64,000 bases of DNA, taken from assembly GCF_000002235.5 (NCBI RefSeq), contig NW_022145613.1:15329883-15393882 (forward strand), given 5' to 3'. Shown here in pieces: positions 13,501 through 21,237 of the stretch (its first letter is position 1; each line of letters opens with the position of its first letter). The stretch comes from Strongylocentrotus purpuratus (taxonomy: Eukaryota > Echinodermata > Echinoidea > Camarodonta > Strongylocentrotidae). The notes under the pieces were generated by a model. It was not told the DNA's origin and did no database searches. It worked only from the letters and a program-made list of their open reading frames with translations. The translations under genes were made by a program, and so were the position numbers.

Positions 13501-16500
13501 ATAATATGAATAATAATGATAATAGTTATAATAATTGTTATGATAATTATCAAAATAATAATAACAGTAATAACGATAATAATAATAAGGTTAATAATAG
13601 TAATAATGATACTACTACTACTACTTATAACAATAATAATAACAACAAATTATAATGATAACAATAAATTATGTCGTGTTTACCCACGGTACACTCAGCA
13701 GTATTAAAACAGTTCTCTGAGAGCCCTGCAGTCATGTAATTACCCAGGATTACCCCCCCCCCAAAAAAAAAAACAAAAAAAAAAACCAAGTCTAAGACAA
13801 TTTCAATATACTATTGTATATCCAAGAAAAATCGTGTTAGGATTACGTAATAGGTCATTGCTACGTTCCCACAACTCAAGAGGTGACGCACAAGGGTTTT
13901 CGAATCCTCTTAGGGAAATAGAACAAAAAAGATTGAGGGAAAGAGATGGAGGGCGAAGGAGATGGTATATCAATATTCTTAGCGTAAAGTAAATATTCAC
14001 AGGATTTCGTAGATGCACCTTCATAACATTTGAATCATATATCTAACCAATTGATTTCATTATCATTCCCTTTCACGCAGGGGATAATACCTCGGCCAAT
14101 CTAATATGTGGAGGTACTATCCTCAACCGCCGTTGGATTCTGACTGCCGCTCATTGTGTGTAAGTAGTTCCAGAGAGCGTTGATAATTATTTAGAAGTGG
14201 ATTTGAAAAAGATTTGAAATTCAAAATGTGAATAATTTGTAACAAACGCAATATTGAGGTTTGATTAAACCTTTTTCCAAAATGAAGGAAAGTTTACCTA
14301 CACCATTAAGTTATATGATAACATAGATTAGTGATATATATAACAACAATCCAAACCAAAGATATCGTGCCTAAGGTCTTTAAGCGAGGGGAGGGGGTTA
14401 GTTAGATTCATAATTCAAATGCGTAGGTGTACCTAGAAAGTGACGTGAAAGAAATTCCCCCCAAACAACAAACAAACCGATCTTAAGACAATTTCGCTCG
14501 AAATTTCTCTTCCTAGGACACCATATTCGGTAGGCAGAGTCTACGTCGTCGCCGGGGTGACCGACAGGGAAGAGGAAGACAGATCTACCTGGCAGTTTAG
14601 CCTTATCAACGACGTCGTATGGAATCCCAAGTTCGGCTTCGGCGATTACTTTGTCTTTGATGACAATGCCCTGCTGCACCTCGAAACACCACTCGAGTTC
14701 AACGACTACGTGCAGCCGGCGTGTTTACCCAACGCTACCTTCCCTCTGGACCCCGGAACCTTCGTCACCGCAGTTGGATGGGGGCAAACAGGAGGAGGTG
14801 AGAAAGGGGTCGTACGACCTTGCTACTGCGTCAATGGACCTGGGCAGCGTCTCACGAAACCGTCATAAGTACAAGTTCACCGACATCCCATTGAAATGCG
14901 TGAATTAAGTTTAACACGCGTTTCAATGGGATGTCGGTGTACCTGTACTTATGACGGTTTCATGAAACGCTGCCCTGTTTACTAGTGTATTTCAATGTAT
15001 GCATGTTTCTCTCCCGAACCCTGTTACCAACTATGTGTTAGTCGCTTGCTATACGCAAGCGGCATCTCAATTCATGGAAATCATTTCGCATACAGTAGTT
15101 GTTGCTTTGTCGGGCAAGCATCTGGCAAGATCTTCAGTCGTCGAGATAACCTTTTGTTAAAAAGTGTATGCAAAAGATTAACAAACAGGTCTAATGCTCT
15201 GATGGTAATTTTCTACACAACCGAATTCCTAGCTTCAACCCTAGACCCAACATAATCCCTAACCCTAACCTAAATCCTAACCCTAACCTAAACCCAACTA
15301 CAATCCTAACCCTATACCTTTGACGAAATATAGCCCGGAGCAATTGTAGCCGGAGAGAAATGCAGCGGTTGGAAAATAATAAAGGAATCAGATGTAGCTT
15401 CACTATGGCATGTAACGAAGACACCATTGTGCATACAGATGCATTCATGCATTTAATCAAAATTAAAACTATGTCCGAAATGTAGAGTGAGGCAACAAAT
15501 CAAACAGTGAAAATAACACTGGTGAAGTAAGGGAAATAAGTGCTGAGGAGAGGTCGAGACAAATACTTAAACATTATGGGATACTCTCTTGATGACGATG
15601 ATACTCTCTTGATGACGATGATACTCTCTTGATGACGATGATACTCTCTTGATGACGATGATACTCTCTTGATGACTATGATACTTTCTTGATGACGATG
15701 ACACTCTCTTGTTGACTATGATACTCTTTCGATGACTATGGTACTCTTTTGATGACGATGATACTCTCTCGATGACGATGATACTCTCTTCATGACGATG
15801 ATACTCTCTTGGTGACTATGATACTCTCTTGAGGACTATGATACTCTCCTGATGACGACGATACTCTCTTGATGACGATGATACTCTCTTCATGACGATG
15901 ATACTCTCTTGGTGACTATGATACTCTCTTGAGGACGATGATACTCTCCTGATGACGACGATACTCTCTTGATGACGATGATACTCTCTTGGTGACGATG
16001 ATAGTCTCTTGAGGACGATGATACTCTCTTGATGACGATGATACTCTCTTCATGACGACGATACTCACTCGATGACGATGACGATGACTCGCTACTCTCT
16101 AATGTCTTGATGACGATGATTTTTTTTTTTTTAAAGACGATACTCTCTCGTTGCTGTCTTGACGATATTTTCGTGATGACGTTGATACTAATGAAATTCT
16201 CACATTCTTTTAGTGATGATACCTAATTGACCTGAATTCTATACCAGACCAAACACTGCTAATTGTTATTCCTACGTAACTTCACGTTGTAAATATTCTT
16301 GATGAAACCTAGCTGTCCTGTTTCAAATATTTTCTCTATCCTTCTCTCAACATCACCACAATCTAAAATGATTAACACCACCACCATTCCCAATTCTTCT
16401 TCCAATTCTTATCAGGATACTACGCAACTGTTCTCCAAGTGGCTCGTCTACCGGTGTGGCCAAACGCAATATGTGACAGATATCATTACATGTCGGCCGA

Positions 16501-17356
16501 CGAGGTTGAGAGAGTAATCTGCACAGGTTACGAGAGGGGCGGCCATGGCTTATGCTATGTGAGTATACTGTACGCATAGTGGGTTTATAATATATAGTTG
16601 CGAAAACGGAAATTGCTTTTGGTTGCATGGTCAGTCATTTCACGAAGCCACCAATAGGGGGAAGAGAAGAAAGAGAAAGAAAGAGGGAGGGAGAGAGAGA
16701 GAGAGAGAGAGAGAAAAGTCGGAGAGACGGAGAGAAAAGAAGGGAGAGAAAGAGAGAAAGGGGGGGGGGGACGGGAAGAGGGAAGGTGAAACGAAGACCT
16801 ATGGCGACCCTTCCCCCACACTTTCCTCTTAAAAGGAATGAATTTGTTGATTTAATTCTTATTACACCAAGCTGGTAAGACAAACAGAATGCCAGTGCTC
16901 CTCGATGTCTCGGCCCACGCTACCATATTTATGTTCGGCAGTACAAATCCAATTTTTCAGAAGTCATACTATAATTGAATCCACTATGAAAATAATTATC
17001 AAGCGACCACTTTGTGGCTGGGTTCTGGCTGGGTTTTACTATAATTGGCAGTGAATTTTACTCCAAAAGAAGTGATTAATTATGTAACTTCTAAACGAGT
17101 GCTCTTCTGACTGGAGAACGTATGCCTCTGTAAATTAAGAAATGTTAGCCATCTTTTTAATATGCTGATGCCCATTACTCATTTCCTGCAGGGTGATTCT
17201 GGAGGTGCAATACTTGCCGAATGGAACAGCCGCTGGTACGTAGTGGGATCTGTCTCCGGTGGGATTGAATGCGGAGCGCCGCTCGTGCCCGGGATAGTAA
17301 TGAGGAATCAGTATTACCGACAATTCTTCCTCGACGTCATAAACAACGTGTATTAA
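962..17356 (+). CDS. Mosaic serine protease: CUB-like + 10 LDLa + S1 peptidase (5' partial)
   Basis: Seventeen exons read by hand: 962-1114, 1730-1924, 2790-2912, 3843-3947, 4427-4519, 6852-6962, 8108-8224, 9084-9191, 9641-9772, 11047-11166, 11736-11858, 12341-12427, 13221-13310, 14081-14159, 14517-14797, 16416-16558, 17192-17356. All are bounded by AG...GT and join without a stop into about 741 residues. Introns are phase 1 up to 14081, then phases 2, 1 and 0. Domains: CUB-like about 1-116, ten LDLa modules about 117-489, trypsin-fold protease about 490-740, ending at TAA 17354-17356. No signal peptide or membrane segment is seen, so the 5' end is missing. By family knowledge this is an extracellular, zymogen-type protease whose LDLa/CUB modules bind partners and calcium. 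Comparable LDLa-rich proteases are insect ModSP and nudel, and vertebrate corin and enteropeptidase. An immune or developmental cascade role is inference only. Exons and phases are very secure; the substrate is unknown. Confidence 0.9.
2081..2250 (+). repeat. (TTTA)n and adjoining interspersed repeat fragment
   Basis: TTTATTTATTTATTTATTCAAGTTTTATTT followed by a short A-run and AAGCACGCCCTCTAGG. Similar '(TTTATTCAA)' tails appear near 8433-8490, 17700-17750 and 31871-31940, which suggests ends of a retroelement family. No coding signal. Confidence 0.35.
2790..12427 (+). CDS. Array of ten LDLa modules, one exon each
   Basis: Ten consecutive 87-132 base exons each encode one LDLa-type module. 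Modules at 6852, 8108 and 9084 are canonical, with six cysteines and the calcium loop ([39 protein letters not shown]). Those at 2790, 9641, 11047 and 11736 also keep six or more cysteines. The module at 3843 ends in CDNDNVNC and has lost the acidic SDE box. Those at 4427 (CPQGF...[11 protein letters not shown]) and 12341 ([14 protein letters not shown]...GGSDESNC) have only four cysteines, having lost the pair in the N-terminal beta-hairpin half. Every exon starts and ends in phase 1, so each is a duplicable cassette. LDLa modules are known calcium-dependent ligand-binding units. The intervening introns hold most of the gene's repeats. Confidence 0.92.
3130..3600. repeat. (GTA)n trinucleotide tract in intron
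   Basis: About 450 bases of GTAGTAGTA with occasional GCA/GTC variants, preceded from about 2935 by (ATT/ATC)n. It lies in the intron between the first and second LDLa exons. Long open frames here are repeat artefacts. Confidence 0.9.
4590..4738. repeat. (ATTC)n/(ATCC)n tetranucleotide tract
   Basis: Repeated ATTCATTCATTC and ATCCATCC units up to the left end of the hAT-like element; a similar but looser tract continues at about 6374-6580 on its right side. This suggests the element inserted into one microsatellite. Confidence 0.75.
4747..6373 (+). mobile_element. Non-autonomous hAT-like DNA transposon, 1.6 kb
   Basis: Terminal inverted repeats are CAGGGGCGGT at 4747 and, reverse-complemented from the right end, CAGAGGCGGT. 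Both ends are flanked by the 8-base duplication ATTCATTC (4739-4746 and 6374-6381). TIRs starting CAGGG with an 8-bp duplication are typical of the hAT superfamily. The interior has no ORF; it is mostly a degenerate minisatellite (unit close to AAAAGGGGCACTTAT) plus the motif AGCGAAGCGAGCGAG near 5014. Part of the interior (about 5605-5855) is itself a threefold repeat of about 95 bases. Caveat: flanking DNA is rich in ATTC, so the duplication could be partly fortuitous. Confidence 0.7.
6963..7870. repeat. (GAT)n/(GGT)n trinucleotide tract, 0.9 kb
   Basis: Directly downstream of the donor of the fourth LDLa exon the intron becomes 900 bases of GATGATGAT with GTT, GGT and AAT variants. The methionine-rich or aspartate-rich frames across it are repeat artefacts. 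Confidence 0.9.
8745..8985 (+). mobile_element. Probable tRNA-derived SINE
   Basis: An A-box-like TAGTGGTGCTGCGG (8751) is followed about 50 bases later by the B-box GGTTCGATTC (8801-8810), as in the pol III promoter of a tRNA. A body without tRNA folding potential follows, with the usual 'TTTTGCCACAATAGGCAGACCCAGGGATACC' type tail region to about 8985. Located in the intron before the LDLa exon at 9084. Confidence 0.5.
10410..10595. repeat. (TAC)n trinucleotide tract
   Basis: Runs of ACTACTACT broken by a few variants in the intron between the LDLa exons at 9641 and 11047. Confidence 0.85.
10848..10972. repeat. AT-rich tandem repeat, unit about AATAATTATGTAAT(G)
   Basis: About eight imperfect copies of a 12-15 base unit containing AATTATGTAATAAT, just upstream of the LDLa exon at 11047. 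Confidence 0.75.
12083..12277 (+). mobile_element. MITE-like repeat, TTAAAGC ends (copy 1)
   Basis: Starts TTAAAGCTTATCTGTACTAG and ends GTGGCTTTAA, giving short inverted ends. Related sequences lie at 33695-33836, 50063-50106 (fragment) and 59648-59841, all with CATGATC, TTATGTTAAT, GAGAGCTGA, GATGAGATA and AACTAGT blocks. This copy runs in the opposite orientation to the others. Confidence 0.6.
12862..13060 (+). repeat. 'CAGTGGCGTACGCAGG' family fragment and TAATTCCGAA repeats
   Basis: CAGTGGCGTACGCAGG followed by GATTTTTTCAAGGGGGTG and GAAAATCGCGCCG resembles a DNA-transposon end that is common in marine animal genomes. A related piece in reverse orientation is at about 20070-20192. Several TAATTCCGAA units follow. 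Confidence 0.45.
13221..17356 (+). CDS. Trypsin-fold (S1) protease domain, five exons
   Basis: The exon at 13221 encodes a short link with one Cys ([11 protein letters not shown]) and the activation site R|ILGG, comparable to R|IVGG. The exon at 14081 holds the catalytic His in WILTAAHC. The exon at 14517 holds the Asp in [13 protein letters not shown] and the Cys partner in YVQPACLP. The exon at 16416 has AICDRY and [15 protein letters not shown]. The last exon has the catalytic Ser in GDSGGA and ends in a typical C-terminal helix, [13 protein letters not shown]. The full triad and disulfide set C42-C58, C1-C122, C168-C182 and C191-C220 can be placed. Oddities: the pocket residue equivalent to 189 is Gly rather than Asp, 190 is Leu, 192 is Tyr, and GDSGGP is GDSGGA. 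Likely active, but trypsin-like cleavage after Arg/Lys is not predicted. Confidence 0.93.
13375..13660. repeat. (AAT)n-type low-complexity intron
   Basis: AATAATGATAATAACAATAAT runs between the first two S1-domain exons. No coding signal; C-rich and A-rich homopolymers follow at about 13755-13788. Confidence 0.8.
14842..14975. repeat. Long imperfect hairpin (about 61-base arms)
   Basis: Left arm GGGCAGCGTCTCACGAAACC... ending GAAATGCGTG, an 11-base loop, then the reverse complement ending GAAACGCTGCCC. About six mismatches over 61 pairs. It starts 45 bases after the donor of the Asp-bearing S1 exon. It is probably a foldback MITE; transcripts would form a long double-stranded stem. Confidence 0.85.
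15252..15315 (-). repeat. Degenerate telomere-like (CCCTAA)n tract
   Basis: AATCCCTAACCCTAACCTAAATCCTAACCCTAACCTAAACCC: imperfect animal-telomere hexamers in an intron. Interstitial and short. Confidence 0.7.
15581..16080 (+). repeat. 20-bp minisatellite, 25 units, with 100-bp higher-order repeat
   Basis: Exactly 25 in-register units of ATACTCTCTTGATGACGATG, then a decayed border to about 16120. Variant units recur in the same order at 15781-15880 and 15881-15980 (CATGACGATG, GGTGACTATG, GAGGAC, CCTGATGACGACG, GATGACGATG), giving a five-unit higher-order repeat. It lies in the intron between the Asp- and Cys191-bearing S1 exons. Confidence 0.95.
16675..16775. repeat. (GA)n/G-rich tract
   Basis: AGAGAGAGAGAGAG followed by GGGGGGGGGG in the last intron of the protease gene. 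Arg/Glu-rich frames here are artefacts. Confidence 0.85.
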
Positions 17357-18160
17357 AGAAAAGATCACCCGGTAGCTACTTTCTTAACTGAAATATCTTT
17401 GATTTGATTTGACAGAGTTTAAATATCTCCCGGTAGCTTACTTTCTAGGGGAGACATCTTTACTTTAATTTGATTTGATTTCACTTGGTTAATCGATACA
17501 TAATGTAAAATAATACATATTTCACCCAGTAGACCATTTTTTTTTAGCTGAAATACATTTTATTGATTTTACAGGTGTTTTTCAAAATAGATCTCCTGGT
17601 AGCTTAATTTTTAGGGGAGAAATCTTTAGTTTAATTTCATTTGATTTCAAATGGTTTATCGATACAAAATATGACACAAAGAATAGACCACCAGTAGCTA
17701 GTATCCTAGCGAAATGTAATTGATTTGATTTGATTTATTCAAATTTAAGTTAAAGTTTAATTCAAAGTTTAGTCAATATAAAATTCACCACAGCTAATAT
17801 CTGAAATTTAGATTATGATCTTTGTTTATAACATTCAATGGTATCGAAATATACACAGTAAACGAAACTGTATAATAATGATAGACAATCAACATAATTG
17901 TTTGTGTACTTGATATTGGTGGTGATTTCTTTGTTTAGTGATAACGATTATACAATGTATTCGACAAAATAATCTATTTGGACGATTCGTCTACTTATTT
18001 CGATGTGGACTTACAATGTATCTTATACTTGTATTACGTCCTAAAGGATGGAACTTTAACGTTTGATATACCGGTATAATATTCTTGGTTTTACTTTAGA
18101 ATTTCCGCAAACTGGATTTGTGTACATTTTGATATAACAATCATACAGAATAAAACGGTG
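17357..18160 (+). other. Probable 3' UTR of the protease gene with internal duplication
   Basis: AT-rich sequence after the stop codon. A block of about 160 bases beginning CTCCCGGTAGCTT (about 17430) is repeated from about 17590 (CTCCTGGTAGCTT ... TTAGGGGAGAAATCTTTA). A further degraded GGTAGCTACTTTC lies at 17371. A candidate poly(A) signal, AATAAA, is at about 18150. Confidence 0.5.
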
Positions 18161-18665
18161 AGTCCAAGGTATTTGTTCATTTTTGCTGTCCTATCTTCGC
18201 CATTGAAACTGAACAAAATTGGAAGACATTGAAAGTGACATTTTCTTTGCAAACTCGAGTAGGGCTATTGGCTGGATATACATATGATAAAGGCATGTCA
18301 CGTATATGGGGAAAATACCCTGGACTTGCCAATAAATAAACATTCATGTATGAATTGTACTTATTTTGATGTAAGCTATTAAGTTTTTTGTCAATTGCTA
18401 AATGTTTGTGTGCATATTGGTGTACTGGTAATGTACTATTATTTTATAAGATAGGGATAGGGATAGGGAAACTATTTGTGTATATAAATGGTCTATTTCT
18501 GTCCTGTTTCTGGAGGGAGAAAAAACACAATGTACCGAAAATTTGATGGTTTTGCCCCCCCCCCTTCCCATCTGAGACTGAATTGGAATTTACAGCACTA
18601 CCTGCTTTTCCCTCCATTTAAAAACTGTATAACAATAACGAAAAATGAGAAGCGGATGCAAGCCT

Positions 18666-18773
18666 CAGGGCCGTATCCAGAGTTTGATGTTGGGGGGGGG
18701 GGCACTTGGAAATTGTTTAGGGGCACGTGCCCCCCGTACCCCCGTGCCCCCCCCCCCCGTGGCTACGGGCCTG
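18666..18773 (+). mobile_element. 108-bp MITE with 8-bp target duplication
   Basis: Begins CAGGGCCGTATCCAG and ends CGTGGCTACGGGCCTG, imperfect inverted ends, with G-run and C-run interior. It is flanked by a perfect 8-base duplication GCAAGCCT (18658-18665 and 18774-18781). This points to hAT-type mobilisation. Confidence 0.85.
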
Positions 18774-19103
18774 GCAAGCCTTGATTATTGTTTTAAGGTA
18801 ATACATTTATTCGTACATCATTTGCATGAAGTGTGATTTTAATTGTGTTCATTGTTTAAGCCCATGTATGGGTTAAAGAACATACAACAAGACATATTCA
18901 TACCGCGATAATACTTGGTAACGTATATGGGACATCAAATGACCAAATACTGATACATTAGTAGGCAGGACTTACCTAGCTCGTAATTGTAATGATATAG
19001 TTTTATTATGCCATTTTCGTAATGTAGTCAAATTTAATGCACAAATCTTTGCTAAGTGCCATGTTACAAGTTACTCCATTCACCTGTTACAAATCATTGT
19101 ATT

Positions 19104-19215
19104 TCAATAGTCAGAATGCGAACGGCATGTATGCATTGTTGCTAGGTAGGAAAAACATTATGGCTTGTCCTTCCTACCAGCACAGAATGTATGCGATTTG
19201 CATTTTGACTATTGA
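19104..19215. repeat. Foldback element, about 48-base arms
   Basis: TCAATAGTCAGAATGCG...GCTAGGTAGGA pairs with TCCTTCCTACCAGCA...GCATTTTGACTATTGA with roughly 80% identity. It is probably a small MITE; the short open frame across it is not a gene. Confidence 0.7.
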
Positions 19216-19861
19216 TAAACAGTTTTTCGTAATATAGGAGAATGCAATATTTTTTAATGAGGCACTTAACAATGATTTTTGCATTCAATTTGATTACATA
19301 ACGAAAATGGCCTATTCTGGCGGTTGAAGGGATATAACTGCAGGCTTGGTTTTTTCTTCTTTTCTATATACGATCATCACGTCAATTGAAGTAACCTAAT
19401 GTTAGTCAATTGAAGCGAAGAGGTATACACACCCTTCTAAATAGTATGAACATGATTCTAATTAAACAAGAAAAGTATATACAATGATGTGATTATATAT
19501 GATGATAGTAAAACTATGTCTGAATTTGATGAAATGACTACGCTGTGGAAGCTCATATTCAAAAATGTATTCTTGAGCTAATAGTCACGAATGTTGTGAA
19601 ATGTACACGATATTTTTTCTTTACATGTTAAACAATAAAAGGGTATTGGTATATAATTGATGTTGTCAGTTTAGTTCATCCCTTTAAGCTTTATTTACAT
19701 GCTGTTTACATGTTTTTTAAAATAATAAGACAATGATAGGAAACGAATCACTATTGTCCGACCAAACATGACATTTCAAACTGTTTAGTTAACCAGTAAC
19801 TTAAAACCAATGGAATCGTTTTAGTAACTGAGCCCCTTTCTTTTTCTCTCTCTTTCTCTTT

Positions 19862-19893
<32 letters not shown>

Positions 19894-20069
19894 TTTATTT
19901 CTCTTTCTCTCTCTCGCTTTTCTACATGTCGCAATTCAAAGGAGGAGGAGGGGGTAGGGTTTGTTGTTGTTATATTATGTTTTAATGCAATTCAGTAAAA
20001 TCTTACTACACTGTTGGTCATAATGGTGGAATATTTTTTTTACCCCAATTTATAGGATGATTTTACCCC

Positions 20070-20192
20070 CTCCCCCGAAATTTGAAAATCGCGCCGACCG
20101 GGGGAAGGAGTATTTGTTTTTTTTCTTCAAAAAGAAAATTGAAGGGGGGGGGGGGTTAACCCCCAAAACACCCCTGCGTACACGCCTGGTTG
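20070..20192 (-). repeat. 'CAGGCGTGTACGCAGGGGTGT' transposon fragment
   Basis: GAAAATCGCGCCGACCGG ... CCCCAAAACACCCCTGCGTACACGCCTGG is the reverse of the element type at 12862. Long G and C homopolymers are inside. Confidence 0.45.
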
Positions 20193-21237
20193 CCAGAATA
20201 TCAGAACTTTAATCAAAACAGATAGATAAAACATTCAGGGTGTTTTTAAAATTCTAAAACATCCCCCTCGCTACGCCAATTATGACCTCATCTATATATC
20301 CCATGCATTAAACTCTCTCAGAGAGAATTAGTATGGCTGCAATTAAAAAAGAAAAAAAATTAAAAAAAAATCGACAAACGAACAAATAAACTAACAAACA
20401 AAAGAAACAAATAAACAATCTTGAAGGGATGTAGCCCTTTAATATCCGTTTAAGTTTTCCGTTATATGCTCATGGACCAATTATAGCATAATGAATAAAT
20501 AGAGCTATGTCTGTAGGCTTATACATCACAATACATCTTATGAACTTTCCGAAATCTGGACCGGGGGTTGCAGATGCCCTCTGGATAGAAAGAATAGTGC
20601 ACTTTGACCAAATTTACTCCTATAAATTCTCCGATTATAATGCAAAAGCAATCGTTTTTTCCAACTTTAATAAGTCATATATACTTTTTTAAATTCAATT
20701 TACTTTTATCTTGAGTAGGCCTTTACACTCCAATTTTCATTTGGAGCGATTTCATTATTTATTTCATATCGAGTGAAATTATTTTGTATCGTAAACTTCG
20801 ATGATAGGCGTAAGTATAGATAATCTTTCAAAAATTCAACCTCTTCCTTTTCTACCCCAAAAGTAAAATTACTATTATTAGTTCGCTTTTCTCATGCACC
20901 GCCCCCCTCCCCAAATAGTGTTCCAAAGTATTATGAAATATGAATGATGGACATCTCCTATTAGTCTCGATTCAAGGAGCCCTACAACAGTTTTAGCGTA
21001 GTAGTGAAATGAAAATTAGATTAATGGAGATAAGTGTATAGATGATTTAGGTTCTGAAAAAGACTTTTAATGCTAAAGAAGATTTAATTGGTAAAATAGT
21101 ATCAAATGGTAAGTGCGTATGGAGTATCTATAAAAACATTGTACATTATTATTGGACTATTAACTATTACAAAATACGACTGGTTTTGAGTCTACTTGTT
21201 TCAATCAATCCGCAGAGAAAAAGAAAGGCCCAAAGTG

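Larger units (their letters stand above)
18782..21215. other. Intergenic region between protease and ATP6V1H
   Basis: AT-rich, without a supportable gene. It holds a foldback at 19104-19215, a CT microsatellite at 19846-19912 and a transposon fragment at 20070-20192. The promoter and any non-coding first exon of ATP6V1H should lie here; I see no clear TATA box. Confidence 0.5.

Noticed and set aside
15581..16080. CRISPR-like regular array
   Set aside because: Units are directly adjacent with no spacers, in an intron of an animal gene; it is a minisatellite.
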